DNA of 21,272 bases from JACRLW01 sp050181465 (GTDB lineage Bacteria > Planctomycetota > UBA1135 > UBA2386). The stretch is from positions 1 to 21,272 of the forward strand of contig JBFXDD010000058.1 in the NCBI GenBank assembly GCA_050181465.1, in the 5' to 3' direction. Under the pieces are notes generated by a model. The model was not told the origin of the DNA and did no database searches. It saw only the letters and a list, made by a program, of their open reading frames with translations. Shown one piece after another: positions 7,046-14,098 of the stretch (its first letter is position 1; each line of letters starts with the position of its first letter). The position numbers and the translations under genes were made by a program.

Positions 7046-7722
7046 GAGTTCTCTCCTCGTGCGAGCCGCGCGCAGCGGCCGACCAACACCTCGGCTGCGC
7101 GTGCGACGGAACCATCATGCTGGTGAACGATGCCGACGCGGAGGGTTTCGGCGACCCGGCCATCCTGTCCTTGGTCGCATTCCCTCGTGCCGACCGCGCG
7201 CATGCGGGCGGGGTCGAAGAGTTCTCCGGTAGGGTCGAAGAGCCGGAGCCCGAATTCCGCCAGTAACTCCCGGGTGCGCTCGACGGTCAGGTCCAGACCT
7301 TCTCGAAGGCCGGCCCCGAGTCGTTCGACGCGCGCGCGCGAACTGAGCCAGGGCAGGTTCGCCGTCATCGAAGCCCCGGCGAGCTGACAGCGGCGCATCC
7401 GGTCGAAGAGTTCGAGAAGAGCCGCCTCGGCGGCGTCGACACGCGCCTTGGCCGACCGCACGACTTCGTCGCGCGCGGCCTCCAACGCGGTGAGCATCGA
7501 CTCGAGTCGCTCATCGACGCGGCGGAAGGCCTTCGTCTGAAGGCGCGCGTCGTGTCGCAGCGCGGTCAGTGCGGCGATGACCGTGGCGAGGTCGGCGGGA
7601 GCCTCGTCGTTCTCAGCCAACGCCGGATCCAGTCCGACCGGGAAGCCTTCGCCGGCATGACGATCCAGCCATTCGCCGATGCGCTCGAGCAGGCGTTGTC
7701 GTTCGAGTGGATCCAAGCTCAC
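7042..7722 (-). CDS. GrpE-like nucleotide exchange factor
   Basis: This 226-residue protein has a long helical, coiled-coil-prone N-terminal half (roughly residues 40-135, e.g. RRVDERLESMLTALEAARDEVV) and a C-terminal part matching the GrpE beta domain: GELFDPARMRAVGTREC, then VAETLRVGIVHQHDGSVARAAEVLVGR. GrpE accelerates ADP release from Hsp70, which fits its place directly before the Hsp70 gene. The N-terminal ~35 residues and the central region are diverged from housekeeping GrpE. It starts with GTG in the stop of the J-like gene (GTGA, 7719-7722) and its stop overlaps the Hsp70 ATG (7042-7045). Confidence 0.8.
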   Translation of the reverse strand: MSLDPLERQRLLERIGEWLDRHAGEGFPVGLDPALAENDEAPADLATVIAALTALRHDARLQTKAFRRVDERLESMLTALEAARDEVVRSAKARVDAAEAALLELFDRMRRCQLAGASMTANLPWLSSRARVERLGAGLREGLDLTVERTRELLAEFGLRLFDPTGELFDPARMRAVGTRECDQGQDGRVAETLRVGIVHQHDGSVARAAEVLVGRCARLARGENS

Positions 7723-8021
7723 CGCCGCAGGACCTCGCGCCAGGCATCGGCACCGATCGGGCGCCTGGGTTGACGGCCGAGATCCTCGATCAACTCGTCC
7801 AGGGACTCGTACGCCACCGGACCGTTGACGCGATCCTGCGCTCGGGCTTCCGGATCACTCGCGATCTCGAAGGCCTTGCGCAGGGCCATGAAGCGCTCCG
7901 CGTCCCGCTCGGGTGGACAGGCCTTGACGAGGTCGCGGTATCGCGCGCGCACGGCCTCGGGTGAAGCGTCGCCGCTCAGACCGAGCAGTGTGAGAGCACC
8001 GTCCAGCGTCGTGATGTTCAT
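7719..8021 (-). CDS. J-domain-like protein lacking the HPD motif
   Basis: In this 100-residue protein, residues 5-60 follow the J-domain pattern: TTLDGALTLLGLSGDASPEAV for helix I, VRARYRDLVKA for helix II, and ERFMALRKAFEIASDPEAR for helix III. The loop that normally holds His-Pro-Asp, needed to stimulate Hsp70 ATPase, reads Cys35-Pro36-Pro37 here. The C-terminal 40 residues resemble no further domain. It lies between the 801-residue gene and the grpE-like gene with 4-nt overlaps on both sides, so its partner is almost certainly the Hsp70 of the same operon. Whether it can activate ATP hydrolysis is doubtful from the missing His and Asp. Confidence 0.8.
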   Translation of the reverse strand: MNITTLDGALTLLGLSGDASPEAVRARYRDLVKACPPERDAERFMALRKAFEIASDPEARAQDRVNGPVAYESLDELIEDLGRQPRRPIGADAWREVLRR

Positions 8022-10423
8022 GAACTCGCGTTCTCCTCGTTCTTGTCGTGGGCGTCACTCTCGTCGAAGTCGAACTCGAGCTGGCGCGGGCGGATCGTGC
8101 GGCGCTTGGTCGCTTTGGGTGCCGGCGGTGCCCAATCCGCACGAAGGTCGGACAGGATTCGAGCTGCCTCCGGCGGAGTCAGCTTCTCGAGATGCGAGGG
8201 GAGATCGATGTCATCGAGGATGGCTCGAAGCGCGGTATCCCCCGATCCCTTCCCGAAGTGCTTCGCCAGGGCACGGCACTGGAAGCGCCGCTTCACATTC
8301 GACGTCAGGAAAGTTGCCAGCTCGACCAGGAAGTACGGCAGGTTCGGACCATCCTGGCGGGCGCCGCACCATGCGGACAAGTGCGCTAGGCGTCGTCCCC
8401 GAGCGACGGACTTCCCCACCCGACAGATGGCCAGCAGATCAGCGGGATCGGTCGGCAGATCGGCTGCTTCGAACTCCGTCGACGGATCCAGTCCGCTCGG
8501 CAGTTTCGTGAGTGCTCGGCCGGTGGCTTCCGCGAGCCGTGCCACTCTTGCCAGGAACGCCAGGTCCTCCTTGCGATCTTGGCCGATGACCGCCGGACGC
8601 TTCCCTTCCAAGGCCCAGCGCACGGCGGCGAGATCCGCACGATTCTTCCAATCATCGGCTGCCGCGAAGCCGCGCGGGGCTTCCAGCATCGTCCGGACCG
8701 TGCCGAGAAACTCGACCACCATGGGTTGTCGGGATCGAGGAAGTCCCTCGACCGCGATCAATTGCGCGTGGGCCTCCTCGCGATCGCCGGCGCGCCAGGC
8801 GATGGCCAGGGCGGCCATCGCGGCAGAGAACCGGGAGTGCTGAACGTGCTGGTCCAGTGGAGCGATCTCGCCGGCGCGACGAAGTGAGTCCTGAAACCCG
8901 CGAAGGTCGCCCGACTCGAGTTGGATCTCGCCCAGTTTCAGCCAGGCATCGAGATCCTCGGAGAATTGATCGATCCACCAGCGGACGGCCGCTTCACGGG
9001 TCTTCGTCGATTCGTCCTCCGCGATTCGGGTGAGCCCGGCGAATCGTTTCGGCGTGCCCTGGAGCGTGACGGCGATTGCAGCGAGTTTCAGGATGGGGTC
9101 GTCGGTCTCGAGCCTCTGAGGGACCTTCTTCGCCAGTGAAGCCGCGATCTCTTCCAGCATGAACAGCACGGAGATCATCACCCTGCGGTGGATGTCCGCG
9201 CTGAACTCGTGTCGCGCGCCCAAGGTGAGATGAGTGTCTACGCGCGAGCGCCACCGCTGCCAGGTGTCTTCGCCCAATGCCGCGTCGACGTTGCTCTCGA
9301 GCGCGTCCACTCGCTCGAGTACGAAGTCGATGGCCACCGCGGGAACCCGGGGATCTCGATCGACCAGGCGCAGTGCGACGTCTCGAATCCATCGACACAT
9401 GTCGATCGTGCTCTCGATGGCATGGTCGCTGAGGAGGGCGAGAACTCGCGGCCATTCCTTGCCGAACCAATTCTTTCCAACCCCGGCGGCCTCGGCGATG
9501 TCCTCCAAGTCATCCACAGGCGTCGTCGACGTCAGCCACCGGAGGAGGCGTATTACCGGTCGCCCGCCGAGCGGTCGCAACGCCAAGAGCGTGTCGATCA
9601 GCGCCGCATCCCATTCCGGGTCGTCCGGCTGCAGGGAGTGCAGCTTGCGTGTCGGGCCGACCGCGTCGATCGCGTCGCCCACCAGACGCCGAACAGTCCG
9701 CAGCGTGACCGCATCGTCGTGGGGCGCGGGATCGAGCAAGGCGAGCCGCAGTGTGTCGCGACCACGCGCGACCGCATCGTCGTCGGCGATTCGCGAGAGC
9801 TGCTCGCGACAACGCACATCATCGCCGGCGTGAAAAGCATCCAAAGCGAGCACGAACGCCCGCCATGGCATCAGCGGTGATCGCCGAGCCACCTGTCGCA
9901 AGGCCTCGCGCGCAGAGTCTTCGAGCGTCCCCTTCGCGGCCTGTTCGAAGGCGTCCAGGATGGCGTGGCACTCGGCGCGCAGAGGATCTGCGGTCGGTAG
10001 CACGGTGGGGTCGACGCGGAGAATCGCTGCTGGGTCGATCAGATGACGGCGGAGCTCCTCGCCGGCCGATTCGCGCTCGGCGCCTCCCGCGATCCAGTGT
10101 CTGAGAACATCGGTCAGATCGCCGCGGTGGAGTGCCGCGCCCTTGGCTGCTGCGGCCCACCGCGCCGCCTCGGCCGGGAATCGCGCGCGGGCGACGTTCA
10201 GCACTTCCTCGGCTTCCTTGTGATGTCCGTTACTGCTCAGTTCGGCGATTCGGGCGGCGTAGGCCTCGGCGAGCAGCCCTTCGCTCGAGGCGCTCGGTGA
10301 CGACTTGTGGAGCTCCTTGGCCGCCTCGAGCGCAGACTTCGAACGGCCCGCTGCCAATCGCTCGCGAATCGTCGCGGCGAGGTCTGTCGGGCCGCGGTTC
10401 GGCTGCGGACGAGGTTTGGCCAT
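8018..10423 (-). CDS. 801-residue helical protein of unknown function, first gene of the Hsp70 operon
   Basis: I do not recognise a named family. The protein is almost entirely predicted helix, without signal peptide or membrane segment. The N-terminal part has TPR-like pairs (GRSKSALEAAKELHKSSPSA, GHHKEAEEVLNVARARFPAE) and the middle another tandem (DLDAWLKLGEIQLESGD). The end is a basic patch (PKATKRRTIRPRQ) followed by an acidic tail (FDFDESDAHDKNEENASS). It starts at ATG 10423 and its stop overlaps the J-like gene's ATG (8018-8021). As first gene of a chaperone cassette it may be a client, an adaptor or a scaffold for the Hsp70; this is inference from position only. Confidence 0.85.
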   Translation of the reverse strand: MAKPRPQPNRGPTDLAATIRERLAAGRSKSALEAAKELHKSSPSASSEGLLAEAYAARIAELSSNGHHKEAEEVLNVARARFPAEAARWAAAAKGAALHRGDLTDVLRHWIAGGAERESAGEELRRHLIDPAAILRVDPTVLPTADPLRAECHAILDAFEQAAKGTLEDSAREALRQVARRSPLMPWRAFVLALDAFHAGDDVRCREQLSRIADDDAVARGRDTLRLALLDPAPHDDAVTLRTVRRLVGDAIDAVGPTRKLHSLQPDDPEWDAALIDTLLALRPLGGRPVIRLLRWLTSTTPVDDLEDIAEAAGVGKNWFGKEWPRVLALLSDHAIESTIDMCRWIRDVALRLVDRDPRVPAVAIDFVLERVDALESNVDAALGEDTWQRWRSRVDTHLTLGARHEFSADIHRRVMISVLFMLEEIAASLAKKVPQRLETDDPILKLAAIAVTLQGTPKRFAGLTRIAEDESTKTREAAVRWWIDQFSEDLDAWLKLGEIQLESGDLRGFQDSLRRAGEIAPLDQHVQHSRFSAAMAALAIAWRAGDREEAHAQLIAVEGLPRSRQPMVVEFLGTVRTMLEAPRGFAAADDWKNRADLAAVRWALEGKRPAVIGQDRKEDLAFLARVARLAEATGRALTKLPSGLDPSTEFEAADLPTDPADLLAICRVGKSVARGRRLAHLSAWCGARQDGPNLPYFLVELATFLTSNVKRRFQCRALAKHFGKGSGDTALRAILDDIDLPSHLEKLTPPEAARILSDLRADWAPPAPKATKRRTIRPRQLEFDFDESDAHDKNEENASS

Positions 10424-10444
10424 GGGGCAGATCGCGTGTGCGGT

Positions 10445-10470
10445 TAGCGCGCGGCATGTTGTAGCGCGCG
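10445..10470. promoter_or_regulatory. Paired TAGCGCGCG repeats at the Hsp70 operon promoter
   Basis: The 9-mer TAGCGCGCG occurs at 10445-10453 and 10462-10470, with starts 17 bp apart, just upstream of the 801-residue gene. On the minus strand each is CGCGCGCTA, and the upstream one forms a possible -10, TACAAC (10458-10463), with TTGGTG (10482-10487) 18 nt before it as a weak -35. The pair could be an operator or two alternative -10 regions. No CIRCE-type heat-shock inverted repeat is present. Confidence 0.3.
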
Positions 10471-10574
10471 AGTGTCGACGTCACCAAGCGGTCGATCCCC
10501 GTCCGGTCACCGGCCGGTAGCGTCGTCCGGTTCGACGGCGTGGCCCCCGCGCGAACCCATCCGCATCGCTCGCG

Positions 10575-10758
10575 CTAGCCCGGACTACTCGCGAACGTCT
10601 ACTGCGATCGCCGCAAGTCGCGCCCAGCGTCGTCGCTACGTCGGCTCCTCCCTGGCAGCGTAGCTACAGCTACGCTTCGGTCGTCGACCGACGCAGCTCC
10701 TTGCCGGTCATCGACCTGCGGCGATCTCGCGACGACGTTCACGAATAGTCCGGGCTAG
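10575..10758 (-). repeat. 184-bp palindromic element, copy A (MITE- or BIME-like)
   Basis: The element starts and ends in CTAG, with imperfect terminal inverted repeats of about 46 nt (CTAGCCCGGACTA at each end reading inward). A central hairpin has an 8-bp perfect stem, AGCGTAGC (10657-10664) and GCTACGCT (10669-10676), with a 4-nt loop. Its reverse complement matches 20823-21006 at 172 of 184 positions by hand count, without gaps. No internal gene is present, so it is non-autonomous. It lies between the 3' end of the FAD oxidase gene, whose last 51 nt are inside it, and the promoter of the Hsp70 operon. Confidence 0.92.
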
Positions 10759-11865
10759 GTCTTCACCGAGCGCCAGAGCGCAACTGATGCCGAAGCCGCC
10801 GAGGCCCGCGAGCCACGCGAGCCCATCCAGTTCGGGATCGGGTCCGACGAGCGGAGATCGATCGGGTGTGAAAGTGCGAAGGCCGATCCAACCGTTGCGG
10901 ACCCCGAGGTCGGAGAGAGCCGGACAGCAGCGGGCGAGCTTCCGAGCGAGCTCGTCGCGTTGCAACTCGGTGGGTGAGCGGCGACTGCCGGGTCCATCGG
11001 CGACCTCGGTGTCGGATTCGTCGCAGGGCGACATCAGGAAGCCGCCCGCCTCGGGACGGAGGTAGAGCCCGGCGTCCTCGATCCAGCACCATGGGTGTGT
11101 GTTCGTCGAGAGCGCATGCGGAGTCGACTGGAAGAGGTGGCGGGCGCGCGGTGTGAGTGTCCGCCGAAGGCCGGCCTCGCGCGCGAGCTTCGCCGACCAG
11201 GCGCCGGCCGCGAGAACGACGTGATCGCACTCGATCGGACCGTCGCTCGTCTCGACACCGCGGAGTCGATCGCGTTCGACTCGCAGTGAGAACACTCGAC
11301 AGCCCAGCCGCAGTGTGGCCGCATTCCGCTGCGCGCCGCGCAGCAACCCCATCCCCAGCGACCAGGCATCGCAGACTCCCTCGTCGGGCAGGTGGAACGC
11401 GTGGGTGAGGTCGCTGTCGGCGAGGGCGGGGGCGATCGACGCGACTCGCTCGGGCGGCAACTCCGCCACGGCGACGCCCCTTCGGCGCAACGCCTCAGCG
11501 GCTTCGCGCCAAGCTTCGTCGGCACACTGGAATGCAACGACGGCGCCGGTTCGACGAAAGGGCGCGAGCTCGTGCCAGTCCTCGCCGGCAGCGGTGGGAA
11601 GCGACGACAGGCGATCGTGCGTTCGGCAGGCGAGTTCGCGTTCGTAGGCACCGCGCACTAGCCGTCGCACCATTCCGGCGTTCTGCGCCGAGGCCTCTCC
11701 GAGCGGTGACTCGCCCTGCTCGATGACGGTCACGTCGGCGTGCGGTGCGAGATGCCAGGCGGCCGAGAGTCCGCCGATCCCGGCTCCCACGATGACGACT
11801 CTCGGCTTCGACGACACGGCGGACTCAGAAGCGCAGTTCGCCGCCGATGAAGATGCCGTCGACAT
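10708..11865 (-). CDS. FAD-dependent oxidoreductase, DAO family (amino-acid/amine oxidase)
   Basis: This 385-residue protein binds FAD through VVIVGAGIGGLSAAW (GAGIGG at 27-32) and an acidic ribose-binding residue at VTVIEQGESPLGEASAQNAG. The C-terminal signature IGLRTFTPDRSPLVGPDPE, then GLAWLAGLGGFGISCALALGEDLA, is that of glycine oxidase/D-amino-acid dehydrogenase-like DAO proteins. The substrate is unknown. The ATG at 11865 overlaps the lipoprotein gene by 41 nt; a GTG at 11817, seven residues before the FAD motif, is a reasonable alternative start. The last 16 residues (LARTIRERRREIAAGR) and the TGA are encoded by the repeat element at 10575-10758. It is last in a four-gene set with the transporter and glutamate-synthase-like genes. 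Confidence 0.88.
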   Translation of the reverse strand: MSTASSSAANCASESAVSSKPRVVIVGAGIGGLSAAWHLAPHADVTVIEQGESPLGEASAQNAGMVRRLVRGAYERELACRTHDRLSSLPTAAGEDWHELAPFRRTGAVVAFQCADEAWREAAEALRRRGVAVAELPPERVASIAPALADSDLTHAFHLPDEGVCDAWSLGMGLLRGAQRNAATLRLGCRVFSLRVERDRLRGVETSDGPIECDHVVLAAGAWSAKLAREAGLRRTLTPRARHLFQSTPHALSTNTHPWCWIEDAGLYLRPEAGGFLMSPCDESDTEVADGPGSRRSPTELQRDELARKLARCCPALSDLGVRNGWIGLRTFTPDRSPLVGPDPELDGLAWLAGLGGFGISCALALGEDLARTIRERRREIAAGR

Positions 11866-12466
11866 CCAGTTCGAGATCGTCGAAGCCGCCGAGGATCGCG
11901 TCCGACTGGCCCTCGAAGCGCCAGCTCCGGTAACCCGCCAGCACTTCGAACTCGTCCACGACGCGGAGGCCCAGACCGACTTCGGCGGAGAGCACGCTGG
12001 CGGAGTGAATCAATGCGGAGGCCGAGATTCTCGTATAGACGCGTACTCGCTGACTCGCACGCCAGCCGGCCTCCACGCCGAGCATCGGGCCGAGATACAG
12101 CTCCTCGTCGTTCTCGAGCGGTGCGCCGGAGTTCGCGCGCGAGTCGAGCACGAGCATCTCCGTCCCCAGTCCGGCGAGCACGCCGAACTCGAGGCTGCCT
12201 CGCTGCATCGCGTAGCGCGCCGCAGCGGACACCTCGCGCACTTCGTATTCCAGCGCGCCGCCGGCGGGATTACGCACCTTGGCGTCGTCACCGAACCAGC
12301 TCGCCGCGAACTCGATGGTGGTCTTCGACGACTCGCCTTCACCGATCGGCAACTGCGCACGGCCGACGAATGCGAGGGTGTCGTCTTCCACCGATGCCGG
12401 ATTCGAGACCGAACATGCGCCGAGAGCGATCGCAGCGAGGAGACAGGCGATGGAGTTGGTTCGCAT
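11825..12466 (-). CDS. Small lipoprotein with outer-membrane beta-barrel-like body
   Basis: This 213-residue protein begins MRTNSIACLLAAIALGACS, a signal peptide with lipobox LGAC (Cys18). The body alternates amphipathic strands ending in aromatic or hydrophobic residues (TTIEFAASWFG, SAAARYAMQRGSLEFGVLAGLG, LGLRVVDEFEVLAGYRSWRFEG, DGIFIGGELRF). It ends in Phe, as outer-membrane barrels often do. The frame is open further upstream, but the ATG at 12466 overlaps the stop of the preceding gene by 1 nt (TGATG) and gives a clean signal peptide. Function unknown; its place suggests a surface partner for the transporter or oxidases beside it. Confidence 0.78.
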   Translation of the reverse strand: MRTNSIACLLAAIALGACSVSNPASVEDDTLAFVGRAQLPIGEGESSKTTIEFAASWFGDDAKVRNPAGGALEYEVREVSAAARYAMQRGSLEFGVLAGLGTEMLVLDSRANSGAPLENDEELYLGPMLGVEAGWRASQRVRVYTRISASALIHSASVLSAEVGLGLRVVDEFEVLAGYRSWRFEGQSDAILGGFDDLELDVDGIFIGGELRF

Positions 12467-14067
12467 CAGAATCGGTCCGCCCGGGCCAGACCCCACTCGC
12501 GCGCGAGGAGCGTGTCGTATTCGTCCTCGCGCGCGCCGAGGGTGCCGCGAAGGAGATCGCCCGGTCGCAGGAAGTCGAAGACCTCCGCGTAGCTGGCGAT
12601 TCGCGTGGGAGACAGTCGTCGAAAGACGTGCTCGGGTGTGAGCTCGTCGAAACTCGACAGGCCGGCTGCACCGAGAATCTCGAGGGCGGCGTGCACGGTC
12701 GCACGGTGGTAGCGGTACACGCGCTGGCGCTTGTCGCTGACATCGAGTCCGCGCTCGAGGTCCGGGTTCTGCGTCGCGATGCCGACCGGGCAGTGGTTGG
12801 TGTTGCACCGCAAGGCCTGGATACAACCGAGGGCGAACATCATCGTTCGCGCCGAGTTGCACAGGTCGGCACCGATGGCGATGCGACGGATGAGATCGAA
12901 ACCGGTCGCGACCTTGCCGCTGGCGATGACGCGCACCTGATCGCGAAGCCCGGTGCCGATCAGGATGTTGTGAGCCAGCAGCAGACCTTCGGTGAGCGGT
13001 GCGCCGACGAAGTTGCTGAACTCCAAGGGCGCGGCGCCCGTGCCGCCCTCCGCGCCGTCGATCGTGACGAAGTCGAAGATCTCACCGCTCTCGAGCGCCG
13101 CCCTGCAGATACCCATGAACTCGCGCGGCAATCCGACACAGAGCTTGATGCCGATGGGCTTGCCGCCCGCGAGTTCGCGCATCCGTGCCACCAGCCGCAC
13201 GAGTTCCAGCGGGTTGCGGAACGCGGTGTGGTAGGGCGGTGACAGGACGTCCTTGCCGATCTCGACGCCGCGGATCGCGGCGATCTCCTGCGTCACCTTG
13301 CGCCCGGGCAAGATTCCGCCGTGCCCCGGCTTCGCACCTTGCGACAACTTCAGCTCGATCATCTTGATCGAGGGATGGGCCGCGCGTTCCGCGAACTTGT
13401 CGGGATCGAAGTCGCCGTCCTTGGTGCGGCAGCCGAAGTAGCCGGTGCCGACCTGCCAGACGAGATCGCCACCCTCGGCGAGATGGTGCGGGCTGACGCC
13501 GCCCTCGCCGGTGTTGTGATAGAAGCCGCCGAGTTTGGCGCCGCCGTTCAGCGCACGGATCGCGCTCCCGCTGAGGGAGCCGTAACTCATTGCCGAGACA
13601 TTGAACACCGACGCGGAGTAGGCCTGCTTGCAGCGGTCCGCTCCGATCTGCACGCGGGGTTCGTCCTTCGGCGTCGGCTTGGCGGCGATCGAGTGCGCGA
13701 TCATCTCCTCGTGGGTGGAGTAGAGATCGTGCAGCGTGCCGAAGGGACGGGTGTCGATGACGCCCTTGCTGCGCTGGTAGACCAAGCTTCGGATCTCGCG
13801 CGAGAACGGGCGGCCGTCGGTATCCGACTCGATGAAGTACTGCTGGATCTCCGGACGGATCAGTTCGAGCAGGTAGCGGAAATGCCCGATGACTGGGAAG
13901 TTCCTCAGGACGGCGTGCCGGGTCTGCAGCGCGTCCCAGGTTCCCAGCGCTACTACGGGAGCCACGACGAGCAAGGCCCAAAGGGCGTGTGGCCAACGCA
14001 ATGCCAGGAGCGCGATCGCCGTGAGTGCGACGATCGAACTCGCGACGAAGATCCGTAGCGGCGACAT
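12466..14067 (-). CDS. FMN-binding glutamate-synthase-like protein, membrane-anchored
   Basis: This 533-residue protein has two hydrophobic N-terminal segments (about 5-23 and 28-45) followed by the FMN-barrel core of glutamate synthase large subunit: FNVSAMSYGSLSGSAIRALN, HNTGEGG, KLSQGAKPGHGG, IDGAEGGTGAAP and ASGKVATGFD. Three cysteines, C415, C421 and C426 in a C-x5-C-x4-C arrangement, match the 3Fe-4S site. The glutaminase domain and the C-terminal beta-helix of full GltB are absent, so this is the stand-alone FMN-binding glutamate-synthase family, whose physiological reaction is generally uncharacterised. It begins 31 nt after the transporter gene, and its stop overlaps the lipoprotein gene start by 1 nt. 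Confidence 0.92.
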   Translation of the reverse strand: MSPLRIFVASSIVALTAIALLALRWPHALWALLVVAPVVALGTWDALQTRHAVLRNFPVIGHFRYLLELIRPEIQQYFIESDTDGRPFSREIRSLVYQRSKGVIDTRPFGTLHDLYSTHEEMIAHSIAAKPTPKDEPRVQIGADRCKQAYSASVFNVSAMSYGSLSGSAIRALNGGAKLGGFYHNTGEGGVSPHHLAEGGDLVWQVGTGYFGCRTKDGDFDPDKFAERAAHPSIKMIELKLSQGAKPGHGGILPGRKVTQEIAAIRGVEIGKDVLSPPYHTAFRNPLELVRLVARMRELAGGKPIGIKLCVGLPREFMGICRAALESGEIFDFVTIDGAEGGTGAAPLEFSNFVGAPLTEGLLLAHNILIGTGLRDQVRVIASGKVATGFDLIRRIAIGADLCNSARTMMFALGCIQALRCNTNHCPVGIATQNPDLERGLDVSDKRQRVYRYHRATVHAALEILGAAGLSSFDELTPEHVFRRLSPTRIASYAEVFDFLRPGDLLRGTLGAREDEYDTLLAREWGLARADRF

Positions 14068-14098
14068 CAGTTGGCGGGGGTCGGGCGAGGAGGTTCGG

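Noticed and set aside
5786..7126. A 446-residue plus-strand frame opposite the Hsp70 gene
   Set aside because: It mirrors the Hsp70 gene on the other strand, as is common in GC-rich coding DNA, and shows no motif of its own.
10424..10574. CIRCE or other known heat-shock operator before the Hsp70 operon
   Set aside because: No TTAGCACTC-N9-GAGTGCTAA-like inverted repeat is found there.
12467..12862. 132-residue N-terminal extension of the small lipoprotein
   Set aside because: It is antisense-phase shadow of the glutamate-synthase-like gene; the internal ATG at 12466 gives a clean lipobox signal peptide.
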